Positions 39,949 to 49,185 of a DNA stretch of 49,185 bases are shown piece after piece. This DNA is from an uncultured Mycoplasmatota bacterium. Its GTDB lineage: Bacteria; Bacillota_I; Bacilli_A; RF39; UBA660. Location of the stretch: assembly GCA_946488855.1 (NCBI GenBank), contig CAMLWC010000005.1, positions 1 to 49,185 on the forward strand, in the 5' to 3' direction. Under the pieces are notes generated by a model. That model ran no database searches. It was not told where the DNA came from and saw only the letters and a list, made by a program, of their open reading frames with translations. Position 1 is the first letter of the stretch. Each line of letters starts with the position of its first letter. Made by a program: the position numbers and the translations under genes.

Positions 39949-42760
39949 AATACCACTTAACGCTATTTAACATAAAACTTCTTCTTTTTTTGATATAATT
40001 TTCTAATTTATCTAATTCGCTATACCAGGTAGACATCGTATAACCCCATCTTTCTTGGTTACGAGGCATTTCCGGTTCGATTAATTTTTTTAGTTCATTA
40101 AATCTATTTAAAACATTACTATCTGTCCAAACATTATTCATATTATAAGATAATCTTTCTAAAAATAGTTGTTTAAATTCTTTATTTTGTAATAATCTAA
40201 TTAATAATGTATTATCATAACCATATTCGCCCATACCATCAGGATTAAGCATCCAAGATAAGTAATTAAAGCCATAGTTATAAAAGGCAAAGTCAAAATC
40301 ATAAAAAATCATTTTAATTTTACCATTATCTAATAATGAATTATTAAAATATCTTAAGTTAACGATGTCATTATTAGTAGTATATAACTCTCCTATCCAA
40401 AAATCAATATAGTTTTCGATATCTAGCATTTCCTTTACTTTGTTGTAATTATTACTATTTGTCATATCGTTATTTTTAACAAAGTTTAATAATTTAGTAT
40501 AAAAATCACGAGTACCATATTTTACTTCGCCATCGATTCTTAATATATTAGAATAACTACCATCGACATTATAATTGTTTTCGATATAGTCTTCATCAAC
40601 TTTTTCTCTTAAGTAATATATTCCCCAATATTTACCGTTAACATATAAAATAACTGGTTTATAGGCTTGAACATCGACTGTACCGTAATCATCCATAATC
40701 GATGTTGCAAGTTCATCTCTTATCATCGAATATTGCCCATCTTGTGATCCACTTCTTATAACTAATGATTTATAATTAGTGGCTTCTCTATTATCAAAGA
40801 CCTTGTATTCTAATGATGAATCACCATATTTTGAAGAAAATTTTAAAGCAAAACTTTTTTTAGGTATATATCTTGTGCTTCCACCAAATAGTTTTAATCC
40901 ACAATCAATTGTAAATGAACCATCACTTTCAAATAATTCGGCGTGAGTTGGTAGAGTTAAAGATGAACCGCCAGCATTTAATACCCTATTAAAATCACTA
41001 GGATCCATTCCAAGTGATAAAACAGGTAAAGTATGATTTTCATTAATGATATAAGAAGCAGTTACGATTTCACTAGTTTTTTTATCTTTTTCATAATTTA
41101 TGATTCTAACAACTGTTGTTTTAGATAAAACAATAGGACTATCATATACTTTAGAACTAGTCGTTGGTTCACTTCCATCCAAAGTATAATATATAGTCCC
41201 TGAACCAGTTATTTCTACCGTTAATTTATCAACATCATTATATATTCCTGGTTTAGTATCAAAAGTTGGTGTATATGCAATAGCACTAATACCTGAGCCA
41301 TTACTTTTACCAGGAGTTGGTGTTTTGAAATAATAAAATCCATCTTTATTTCTGCCATAACTATATTCTTTTGGTACACTTGAAACAAATACTGAATCAA
41401 TTAATTCACCATTTTTATATAAATATAAACTTTCGGTAGATGATATTTTAAAATTAGCGTGTTTATATTTACTATTACTATTATTTATATCACCAGATGC
41501 CATTAAAATATAATATTCACCTGGATTTAATTCTTTATCTTCTAATTTATATAGATTAATATTATCAACATCAGTAGTTATTGTATAATCACTTAATTTA
41601 ATAGTTTTATCACTATTGTTATATAACTCAATCCAATCATAATAATTACCACCATTTTGTGGTAAATAAGTGTTATTGCTTGTCATAACTTCATTTATCA
41701 TTAAATCTTTAGGATTACTACGATATTCTTTATTAAATTTTTCTATGTCACTATTATCATAACCAGGGCTAATATTTATACCTTCATAAAATGTTCCATT
41801 ATTTTTGATATAAGCATAACCACCTGTTACATTAGTATAATCAACTTGTTCAACTATTTTATTATTTTTAGATAATATTATTGTTCCTGAATTTTTATTT
41901 AATTTAAAATCGGTATTATTAATATTATCTAATTCAGTTGTATAAAATAAATATACTTCATTACTCTTTAATGTAATGTCAGGTAGTTTCCAAGAAAATG
42001 GTTCACTATAATCATTAGATAAAAAATAGTCTCTTAAATTTATTGTTTCACTACCGGTATTTTTAACTTCAATATAAGATAAAAAATTACCATTTATACT
42101 AAAATTACCTTTATTATTTGGTAAAAATTCATTTATTATTAAATAATCTTCTGTTGTTTTCAATGATTCTAAATATTTGTTTCTTCCTTCATTATTATTG
42201 TCAAAACCTGGTGTTATTTCAGTTGTTTTAAACCAATTACCATCGCCATTTCTTGCCATTGTTATGTTCTTATCTAAACTTTCTGTTCTAATTGAATCAA
42301 CTACTTTACCATTTTGTTTTTTTAAAGTAAGTAATTCGCCACCTTCTTTTCTTAAAGCAAAATTAGCATACAATCCTTCATTGTTAGTTCCTGATAAATA
42401 AATAATTAAATATTCTTTACTTTTGATTGTCACATTTGGAAATATCCATTTTGATTTTCCTGATTCTTCATCACTTAAAGTATAATTCGCTAAATCAATA
42501 TCTTCACTAGAACCATTATATAGTTCAATCCAATCGTAGATATTACCATTTATATCAGCATATGCTCCTTTATTAGAAGTCATTATTTCATTTATTACTA
42601 ATTGATTTATATTAATTTGATCATCACTTAACGAACCAAATATATCTTCTTTATTATTTATTAACAAATCAATTAATGCTAATAAAATAGTTACAACAAT
42701 TAATATTATAATCAATAAGGCATTATCTTTTAATTTATCTTTCTCGAACATTGGAACCAC
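39902..42760 (-). CDS. CotH-family kinase-like protein with three lamin-tail-like domains and a CHB_HEX_C-like domain
   Basis: Three repeats of …INE…TSN…YDWIELYN-type sequence, GTIYYTLDGSEPTTSSKVY, then the CotH region KLFGGSTRYIPKKSFALKF…RDELATSIM…GIYYLREKVDEDYI. Confidence 0.92.
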   Translation of the reverse strand: MVPMFEKDKLKDNALLIIILIVVTILLALIDLLINNKEDIFGSLSDDQININQLVINEIMTSNKGAYADINGNIYDWIELYNGSSEDIDLANYTLSDEESGKSKWIFPNVTIKSKEYLIIYLSGTNNEGLYANFALRKEGGELLTLKKQNGKVVDSIRTESLDKNITMARNGDGNWFKTTEITPGFDNNNEGRNKYLESLKTTEDYLIINEFLPNNKGNFSINGNFLSYIEVKNTGSETINLRDYFLSNDYSEPFSWKLPDITLKSNEVYLFYTTELDNINNTDFKLNKNSGTIILSKNNKIVEQVDYTNVTGGYAYIKNNGTFYEGINISPGYDNSDIEKFNKEYRSNPKDLMINEVMTSNNTYLPQNGGNYYDWIELYNNSDKTIKLSDYTITTDVDNINLYKLEDKELNPGEYYILMASGDINNSNSKYKHANFKISSTESLYLYKNGELIDSVFVSSVPKEYSYGRNKDGFYYFKTPTPGKSNGSGISAIAYTPTFDTKPGIYNDVDKLTVEITGSGTIYYTLDGSEPTTSSKVYDSPIVLSKTTVVRIINYEKDKKTSEIVTASYIINENHTLPVLSLGMDPSDFNRVLNAGGSSLTLPTHAELFESDGSFTIDCGLKLFGGSTRYIPKKSFALKFSSKYGDSSLEYKVFDNREATNYKSLVIRSGSQDGQYSMIRDELATSIMDDYGTVDVQAYKPVILYVNGKYWGIYYLREKVDEDYIENNYNVDGSYSNILRIDGEVKYGTRDFYTKLLNFVKNNDMTNSNNYNKVKEMLDIENYIDFWIGELYTTNNDIVNLRYFNNSLLDNGKIKMIFYDFDFAFYNYGFNYLSWMLNPDGMGEYGYDNTLLIRLLQNKEFKQLFLERLSYNMNNVWTDSNVLNRFNELKKLIEPEMPRNQERWGYTMSTWYSELDKLENYIKKRRSFMLNSVKWYFGLSSKEMEKYFEDV

Positions 42761-42806
42761 CTTACATTAATAATAACACATAAATAAATTTTCTACAATA
42801 TAATAA

Positions 42807-42835
42807 TTGTCTATTTGTTATAAATTTGATATAAT
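42807..42835 (+). promoter_or_regulatory. Promoter for the DUF6273-like/phosphodiester glycosidase operon
   Basis: TTGTCT-17 nt-TATAAT; SD GAGGAG precedes the probable ATG at 42862. Confidence 0.6.
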
Positions 42836-42846
42836 TATGACATTGT

Positions 42847-44181
42847 ATGAGGAGTAAAAATATGATTAGTGATAAAAAGCAAAAAATCTTTAATTTAATT
42901 AGTTTAAGTATTATTATTTTTTTTGGTTTATTTTATTTAAGTAGATTAATTTACTTTAAAATATTGAATGATAAAAAAATAGTCTACTCTGATTTATTAG
43001 CAGAACAAATTAAACAAAGAACTTATAAATACGAAGCAATTCCAACTTTAATTGAAGAAGATGGCGTTTACAGATTCGCTAATGATGCAAAAAATAATTA
43101 TGTAAAGTTTATGGGATATATTTGGCGTATTGTAAAAGTTAACGACGATAATACCATTACTATAATAACTGAAGATAATATAATTTCACTTGCTTATAAT
43201 AGTGATAATTTTGATAATTCACAAATAAAAAATTGGTTAAATGAAGAAACATTCTCTAATTCATTGGATACAAGTTATATGACTACTACTAAAACTTGTC
43301 TTGATAGTTTTGATTCTATCAATAATATAAGTTGTAAAAAAACAAATAATTTTGATATTTCTTTATTAAGCGTTGAAGATTATACTAAAGCAGGTGCTAC
43401 TAATAGTTATTTAAATAATGGAGAATATTTTTGGACAACTAACAATTATCAAAATAAATATTGGTACATATCTAATAAAGGAAAATTAGGTTTGGCTGAT
43501 AATAGTATGACATATGGTATTAGACCGGTTATAACTTTAAATAGTGATACTAAAGTTATAAATGGTAATGGAACTGTTGATAATCCTTATGAAATTATTG
43601 AACATAATCCTAAAACTTTGAAAGATATTTATATTGGTGAATATTTAACTTTAAATGATACTTTATGGCGAGTAGTTTCAAAAAATAATAATAATATTAA
43701 ATTAGTAAGTGAAAATTATATTAAAGATGAAAATGGTATTTTAGAAACTTATTATAGTGATTACAATAATGAAGCTGATATAGATTATGAAAATAGTTTA
43801 TTATATTATTTAAATAATACTTATTACAACAATTTTAAAGAAAAAGAATTAATTGATAAAGATATTTTTTATACAGGTGGCATTGATAGTGATTATCAAA
43901 CTATATATAAATCTACTATTGAAGCTTATGTAGGATTATTATCAATTGTTGAACCATTTATTTACGATTTTGGTAATGTCTTTACACTTTCTAAAAATAT
44001 TAATAATGATTTAGGTATTTTTGTAATTGATGAAAATAAAATGTTATTCGAAGATACAGTTGATTCATTACATTATGTTCGCCCTGCTATTCATATTAAG
44101 AATGATGTAAATATTAAAAGTGGCGAAGGAACTTATTTATCACCATATATTTTAGGAGATGATAATAATGAAGAATCTTAA
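42847..44181 (+). CDS. Membrane-anchored protein with two DUF6273-like repeats (probable start 42862)
   Basis: N-terminal TM; YVKFMGYIWRIVKVNDDNTITIITED…WLNEETFSN…GIRPVITLNSDTKVINGNGTVDNPYEI, and a second …LNDTLWRVVSKNNNNIKLVSEN…VRPAIHIKND. Confidence 0.7.
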   Translation: MRSKNMISDKKQKIFNLISLSIIIFFGLFYLSRLIYFKILNDKKIVYSDLLAEQIKQRTYKYEAIPTLIEEDGVYRFANDAKNNYVKFMGYIWRIVKVNDDNTITIITEDNIISLAYNSDNFDNSQIKNWLNEETFSNSLDTSYMTTTKTCLDSFDSINNISCKKTNNFDISLLSVEDYTKAGATNSYLNNGEYFWTTNNYQNKYWYISNKGKLGLADNSMTYGIRPVITLNSDTKVINGNGTVDNPYEIIEHNPKTLKDIYIGEYLTLNDTLWRVVSKNNNNIKLVSENYIKDENGILETYYSDYNNEADIDYENSLLYYLNNTYYNNFKEKELIDKDIFYTGGIDSDYQTIYKSTIEAYVGLLSIVEPFIYDFGNVFTLSKNINNDLGIFVIDENKMLFEDTVDSLHYVRPAIHIKNDVNIKSGEGTYLSPYILGDDNNEES

Positions 44182-45166
44182 TAAATTAACTATTGTAACG
44201 ATTTGCTTAGATATTTGTCTTGTTGTATTTTTATTTATTGTATATGGTCCATTTTCTAGTTTTAGAAATTGGTTTATAACAACTGCTTTAGCTACAGGTA
44301 ATCACAAATATTTTGCTAATGTATTATATTCTGATAATAGTATTATTAAAGCTTTGCAAGATAATTTATTAGTCGAAGTAAATGAAGGAACTGATGCTTC
44401 AGAAATAATATTTGATAATTCGCCAAAAGAAAATTACGATTCTATATATGAACAACAAATATTAGAAAGAGATGAAGGCGCATTATACAAATTAATTGAA
44501 ATTGATGAAAAAGATTATAATGGTTACTTAGTTGCGATTTATGATGCTTCACGAGTTGATTTAGTGAGTTCATCTAGAATTAATTATGGTGGTCAATTGC
44601 TTTCAACACTAAGTAAAGAACAAGAAGCCATCGTCGCTATTAATGCTAGTGGATTTTCAATAAAAAATAAAGTTTTAATTCCAACTGGAACTGTTATTCA
44701 AAATGGTAAAGTTGTATCAGTTGGATCACCTAATCGTCATGGTGGTGGATTAATTGGATTTAATAATGATAATGTTTTAGTTTTAACTACTGATAGTGCA
44801 GAAAATGCTATTAAAAATGGTATGAGAGATGCAGTTACTTTTGGACCTTTCTTAATTGTCAATGGTAAATCTGCTCAAGTAAGTGGCAATGGTGGTTGGG
44901 GGTATGCTAACAGAACTGGTATTGCTCAAAGAAAAGATGGTATCGTATTATTTTTAGTTATCGATGGCAGAGGAGCAAATAGCAGTAATGGTATTTCAAT
45001 TGCGGATATGATTTCTTTATTTGAAAAATATGGTGCTTACAATGCTGCTAATTTAGATGGTGGTGGTTCATCAGCATTAACGATAAATGGTGAATTAATA
45101 AATGACCCAAGAGGCTTTGGATATACAGGTGAAAGGTATTTACCAAATGCTTGGATAGTAAAATAA
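44159..45166 (+). CDS. Phosphodiester glycosidase (NAGPA) family protein
   Basis: AINASGFSI…GLIGFNNDNVLVLTT…DAVTFGPFLIVNGK…RTGIAQRKDGIVLFLVIDGRG…GAYNAANLDGGGSSAL. Confidence 0.9.
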   Translation: MIIMKNLNKLTIVTICLDICLVVFLFIVYGPFSSFRNWFITTALATGNHKYFANVLYSDNSIIKALQDNLLVEVNEGTDASEIIFDNSPKENYDSIYEQQILERDEGALYKLIEIDEKDYNGYLVAIYDASRVDLVSSSRINYGGQLLSTLSKEQEAIVAINASGFSIKNKVLIPTGTVIQNGKVVSVGSPNRHGGGLIGFNNDNVLVLTTDSAENAIKNGMRDAVTFGPFLIVNGKSAQVSGNGGWGYANRTGIAQRKDGIVLFLVIDGRGANSSNGISIADMISLFEKYGAYNAANLDGGGSSALTINGELINDPRGFGYTGERYLPNAWIVK

Positions 45167-45184
45167 CAAGTCAATTGACTTGTT
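45165..45184. terminator. Bidirectional terminator (AACAAGTCAATTGACTTGTT)
   Basis: 20-bp perfect palindrome between convergent genes. Confidence 0.8.
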
Positions 45185-46196
45185 TTAATTTTTTAAAAAT
45201 TTGATTAGCTATATATTTTCTTCTATTTAACAATAATTTATTTTCTCTAGTTGGATGAATGCGATTTGATAAAAAAATAAAACCAATTTTATTATCACGA
45301 TCAATAATCAAAGTATTTCCGGTAAACCCTGTATGATATATCGTATTATCACTACATAACCAACCAGTTGATTTACTCTTACCAACACCCCAACCAATTG
45401 ATCTTATATTCTTTTGTTTTCCTTTTACTAATGGCTTGAACCATAAATCAATATATTCTTTTTTTATAAATTGATTATTCCCTACTTTTCCATTATTCAA
45501 AATCATTAAAATAAATTTTATCATATCATTTATATTAGAAAAAAGACCAGCTGCTCCACACACACCATCTAACATACATGCTTTTTCATCATGAACGATA
45601 CCTCTTACTACACCTCTTTTTTCTGTCACTTCAGTTGATGCACATATTTCTTTATTTTCAGGATTAAAACAAGTATTAGTCATTTTTAATGGCTTTAAAA
45701 TTTCATTATAAACAACTTTGTCAAATGGTAAATTGTATATTTTTTCAATTATAAATCCTAAAAATATAAAGTTTAAATCTGAATATATAACATCTGATTC
45801 AGTTTCATAAAATAATTCTTTATTATAAAAGAAATTAATTAATTCTTCTTTATTATGAACATTATCCCATTTTACATCAGCAATTAACCCTGATGTATGG
45901 GTTAATAAATGATAAATTGTTATATTATTATATTTGAATCGTGGTAAATAATCTTTAACATAATCAGTTAATTTAATTTTATTTTCTTGTAATAATTTTG
46001 TAATAATAGTATTAGTTGCTATGACTTTAGTTAAAGAAGCTAAATCATATAAAGTATCAATAGAATTTTTTTCAATTTTAGGTATTAATGATTTATTACC
46101 AACACTATTCATTTCAATACCTTTTTCTGTTACAATTGCATAATTACATCCAGGAAATACATTTTGTTTTACTAACTTTTCTAAATACTCTTTCAT
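45171..46196 (-). CDS. Beta-lactamase-family serine hydrolase
   Basis: YDLASLTKVIATN (SxxK), YSDLNFIFLGFIIEKI, HLLTHTSGL, YHTGFTGN. Confidence 0.92.
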   Translation of the reverse strand: MKEYLEKLVKQNVFPGCNYAIVTEKGIEMNSVGNKSLIPKIEKNSIDTLYDLASLTKVIATNTIITKLLQENKIKLTDYVKDYLPRFKYNNITIYHLLTHTSGLIADVKWDNVHNKEELINFFYNKELFYETESDVIYSDLNFIFLGFIIEKIYNLPFDKVVYNEILKPLKMTNTCFNPENKEICASTEVTEKRGVVRGIVHDEKACMLDGVCGAAGLFSNINDMIKFILMILNNGKVGNNQFIKKEYIDLWFKPLVKGKQKNIRSIGWGVGKSKSTGWLCSDNTIYHTGFTGNTLIIDRDNKIGFIFLSNRIHPTRENKLLLNRRKYIANQIFKKLKQVN

Positions 46197-46796
46197 TTAC
46201 ATCTCTTTCATTATTTTTTTTAATTTTGTTTTTATTCTTTGTATTGTATTATCAATTACTTTAGGTTCTTTTTCTAATATTTCAGCAATTTCCTTGTAAT
46301 TAAAATAATTTTTTTTAAGTTCAAATACTTGCTTTTCTAAATCAGTTAATTGATTATTTAATTCACTTAATATTTTTTCTTGATAATCATTTTCTTCTAC
46401 CATATTAGATGGATTATTAGAATTATCAATTAAAAATCTATCAATATTATTTTCTTCTTCATCCTCTAATGAAATTGATTCATTTAGTATTTTATTTTTA
46501 TATGTTCTTGTACTTTTAACTAAACTATACATCCTTCTTTCAATACATAGCTTAGCATATGTTCCAAAATTTGTTTCTTTATCTTCCCTAAATGAATTAA
46601 TTGCTTCATTTAATCCTACTAATCCTTCTTGAATCAAATCATTTAAATCTATGCCACCATTACAATATTTTATAAGTTTTTTAGCTAAATTAATAGTTAA
46701 AGGACGGTATTTATATATAATTATTTCATTAGCATTTTCATTACAACTATAAATATGATCTAATAATTCATAATCATTAAAATCTTTATAATTCAT
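46197..46796 (-). CDS. sigH: Sigma-70 family RNA polymerase factor, SigH (Spo0H)-like
   Basis: LIQEGLVGLNEAINSFREDKETNFGTYAKLCIERRMYSLVKSTRTYKNKILNESISLE; gene order mrnC-rlmB-sigH. Confidence 0.88.
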   Translation of the reverse strand: MNYKDFNDYELLDHIYSCNENANEIIIYKYRPLTINLAKKLIKYCNGGIDLNDLIQEGLVGLNEAINSFREDKETNFGTYAKLCIERRMYSLVKSTRTYKNKILNESISLEDEEENNIDRFLIDNSNNPSNMVEENDYQEKILSELNNQLTDLEKQVFELKKNYFNYKEIAEILEKEPKVIDNTIQRIKTKLKKIMKEM

Positions 46797-46798
46797 AC

Positions 46799-47458
46799 CT
46801 ACCTCCTAGTTTCAAATATGATGATACCTGCTGCCACTGAAGCATTTAAACTATTAACTTCTCCTTGCATAGGAATTGTTGCTATAAAATCACAAGATTC
46901 TTTTACTAATCTACTTATACCATTTCCTTCATTACCAATTATTATAACTATTTTACCTTTATAATCAATTTTTTTATAATCAGTTCCTTCCATATCTGTT
47001 CCAATAACCCAATAATTATTTTTTTTAAGATAATTAATTGTTTGAACTAAATTAGTAACTTCATAAATATTAACTCTATCTAAACATCCGGCACTTGTTT
47101 TCATAACTGTACTATTTACTTTAACGCTTCTATCTCTAGGAATTATTATATCTTTAATTCCTGCTGCTTCACATGTTCTAATTATTGCTCCAAAATTATG
47201 AGGATCTTCTAAATGATCTAGCATGACCACAATATCGCTATTTAATTCACTTATATCTTTATACTCATAATCAGCTATTTTTAAAACTATTCCTTGATGA
47301 ACCCCATCAACCATTTTATCTAATTTATTTTTATCAACATAAACTATAGGGGCTTTAATATTTTTAAGTATTTCTTTATCTTTAAAATTATTAGAAACAT
47401 AAACTTTTTCAATTTTACTATTAATATCTTTAGCTACATTTTTACCATATACGTACAT
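46799..47458 (-). CDS. rlmB: 23S rRNA (guanosine-2'-O-)-methyltransferase RlmB (TrmH family)
   Basis: VVMLDHLEDPHNFGAIIRTCEAAG…SAGCLDRVNI…IIIGNEGNGISRLV…IPMQGEVNSLNASVAAGIIIFE. Confidence 0.94.
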   Translation of the reverse strand: MYVYGKNVAKDINSKIEKVYVSNNFKDKEILKNIKAPIVYVDKNKLDKMVDGVHQGIVLKIADYEYKDISELNSDIVVMLDHLEDPHNFGAIIRTCEAAGIKDIIIPRDRSVKVNSTVMKTSAGCLDRVNIYEVTNLVQTINYLKKNNYWVIGTDMEGTDYKKIDYKGKIVIIIGNEGNGISRLVKESCDFIATIPMQGEVNSLNASVAAGIIIFETRR

Positions 47459-47829
47459 AATAACTCTCCTATTTCTTCTATTCTTTTATAATCATTTTTC
47501 AAATATAAATAACCTATTATTGCTTCAAAACCTGTTGCATATTTATAAGTTATAATATCAGTGTTTTTAGGATGAGAATTAGATTTATGATTTCTTCCTC
47601 TATAAAATATTTCTAATTCTTCAGAAGACAATTTATTTTCTTCGATTAATTTAGTAACAAAACTACATTGTCCTTTAGCACTTACATATTTAATAGCTTC
47701 TTTTTGTAATGTATTTACTTTATTAATACCTTGATCTATCAAATATTTTCTTACTATTATTTCAAAAACACTATCACCTAAATAAGCTAAAACTAAAACA
47801 TTTTTATCCAATTTCATCAACCCTATCAA
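47434..47829 (-). CDS. mrnC: Mini-ribonuclease III
   Basis: LVLAYLGDSVFEIIVRKYL…YRGRNHKSNSHPKNTDIITYKYATGFEAIIGYLYL. Confidence 0.93.
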   Translation of the reverse strand: MIGLMKLDKNVLVLAYLGDSVFEIIVRKYLIDQGINKVNTLQKEAIKYVSAKGQCSFVTKLIEENKLSSEELEIFYRGRNHKSNSHPKNTDIITYKYATGFEAIIGYLYLKNDYKRIEEIGELLCTYMVKM

Positions 47830-48676
47830 AAGTTATATTTTTGATATAACCATTTTTAATATCATTTATTATAACATTAATTACTTTATCATAATCAACT
47901 TGTCCACCTTTAATTAAACAACCTCTTTTTTTACCAATTATATCAAAAGTATCGATTATATCTTCAGTTATTTCTTCAATTCCATATCTTTCTTTTAATT
48001 TATTTTTATAGTATTTATTTAAAGTATTTAAAATATATTCACACACATCAAATAAAGGTAATATCTCTTCTTTAATTGCTGTTAAACTAGCAAGATTTAA
48101 AGCTACTTTTTGATTATCTAATTTAGGCCATAAAATACCTGGTGTATCTAATAATTCTAATTCATTATTTATTCTAATCCAATTTAATTGTTTTGTAACA
48201 CCTGGTTTATTTCCTACATCTACTGCTTTTTTACCAACCAATCTATTTAATAAAGTTGATTTACCAACATTAGGAATACCTATTATTAATACTCTAGTTC
48301 TTCTTTTTAATAATCCCTTTTGTTCTCTTTTTTCATTTTTTTCTTTCATTATTTCACTAGTTAAATTAAATAAAGGTTTTAAATTTGGTTTATTTTCTAA
48401 ATCAATTGGTAAAACATTATAACCTTTTTCTTCATAATATTTTATCCATTTATCTGTTTCTTTTTTATCACATAAATCATACTTAGTCATTATTAATATT
48501 CTTGGTTTATTTTTTATTACTTCATCAATATCTTTTATTTTTGATGAATAAGGCATTCTTGCATCGATTACTTCATAAACTATATCTATTAAATCTAGTT
48601 GTTCTTTTACAAGTCTTTTGGTTTTTGCCATATGCCCTGGGTACCATTGAATTGGATTATTATTCATTTTCATCAC
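47804..48676 (-). CDS. rbgA: Ribosome biogenesis GTPase YlqF/RbgA
   Basis: IQWYPGHMAKTKRLVKEQLDLIDIVYEVIDARMPYSS…GIPNVGKSTLLNRLVGKKAVDVGNKPGVTK (circularly permuted GTPase). Confidence 0.95.
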   Translation of the reverse strand: MMKMNNNPIQWYPGHMAKTKRLVKEQLDLIDIVYEVIDARMPYSSKIKDIDEVIKNKPRILIMTKYDLCDKKETDKWIKYYEEKGYNVLPIDLENKPNLKPLFNLTSEIMKEKNEKREQKGLLKRRTRVLIIGIPNVGKSTLLNRLVGKKAVDVGNKPGVTKQLNWIRINNELELLDTPGILWPKLDNQKVALNLASLTAIKEEILPLFDVCEYILNTLNKYYKNKLKERYGIEEITEDIIDTFDIIGKKRGCLIKGGQVDYDKVINVIINDIKNGYIKNITFDRVDEIG

Positions 48677-48762
48677 TTCCTCATAAATCTATTATATTAT
48701 ATCATGTTTTTACCCAAAGAAAAAAGTAGATACAAATATACTCTATAAATTGTAATTTGCAA

Positions 48763-49134
48763 CTATTTTAGCATTTCATTTAATTCTTCTAGTGATAGTC
48801 CTCTAATTAGCATACGATTATCTTTTTCATCAATAACAAACTTCATAAGTTTGTTTATTGCCTCATAATAATCTATATCACCTAAAACTCCATTATTTGT
48901 TGTACTTACAAGCACTAGTTTCCACTCATCAACTTCTGTATTATCTACTTTATACAATAATCTTGGATTTCTAGGAAAAGAAGTTAAAGTGTCCTCTGTT
49001 AATGCAAATGCACCAAACGGCTTACCATCTTTACCATTATAAAAATTTGGATTTCCTACATAGGCATTTTCCCAATCATTATTTTCTTTTTTCTTAAATT
49101 TATCAAATAATCCCATAATCAATCTCCTCCACAA
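48763..49134 (-). CDS. Hypothetical protein (likely start MGLFDKFKKKE)
   Basis: ORF of 116-123 aa; no recognised family. Confidence 0.55.
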   Translation of the reverse strand: MWRRLIMGLFDKFKKKENNDWENAYVGNPNFYNGKDGKPFGAFALTEDTLTSFPRNPRLLYKVDNTEVDEWKLVLVSTTNNGVLGDIDYYEAINKLMKFVIDEKDNRMLIRGLSLEELNEMLK

Positions 49135-49185
49135 ATTACTATTTATCTAACTATTATTTCCTATTTTCTTATTTTCAAATAATAA

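Noticed and set aside
1-49185. Search for CRISPR arrays, rRNA genes, complete transposases or integrases
   Set aside because: No regularly spaced direct repeats, no rRNA signatures and no DDE/tyrosine/serine recombinase motifs seen in the supplied translations.

Overview
This is a very AT-rich, low-GC Firmicutes/Bacilli-type chromosomal window that uses the standard code. Almost everything up to ~37 kb is on the minus strand. Conserved core genes are easy to recognise: rseP-cdsA-uppS, khpA-rpsP, metK, miaB, an RNase J paralog, folD-glyA, and mrnC-rlmB-sigH ... secE-nusG-rplK-(x)-rplA-rplJ-rplL-ybxB-rpoB-rpoC, plus rbgA. Sporulation-associated genes (cotE, sigG, ylmC/ymxH, sigH and a CotH-family protein) suggest a spore-former or a recent descendant of one. 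There are four intact tRNAs, one tRNA 5'-half fragment, a SAM-I-class riboswitch upstream of metK, and an L10 leader. The main accessory region is a ~13.6 kb island (about 32.6-46.2 kb) between sigH and secE, which are near neighbours in Bacillus. The island holds (i) a tightly overlapping, poorly characterised operon: a BspA-like/coiled-coil/MoxR-type AAA+ ATPase, a phage-DUF7192-like protein and an orphan protein, divergent from a LysR regulator across a perfectly palindromic promoter; and (ii) a CotH-VTC-DUF4956 module with a phosphodiester glycosidase and a serine hydrolase. Other items worth checking: an RNase J homolog lacking several metal-ligand residues, a compact SAM-I-like riboswitch with a readable antiterminator switch, an extra gene plus possible second L1 site between rplK and rplA, and mobile-element remnants beside tRNA-Arg. 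All calls come from reading motifs and remembered family sequences; no database search was run.
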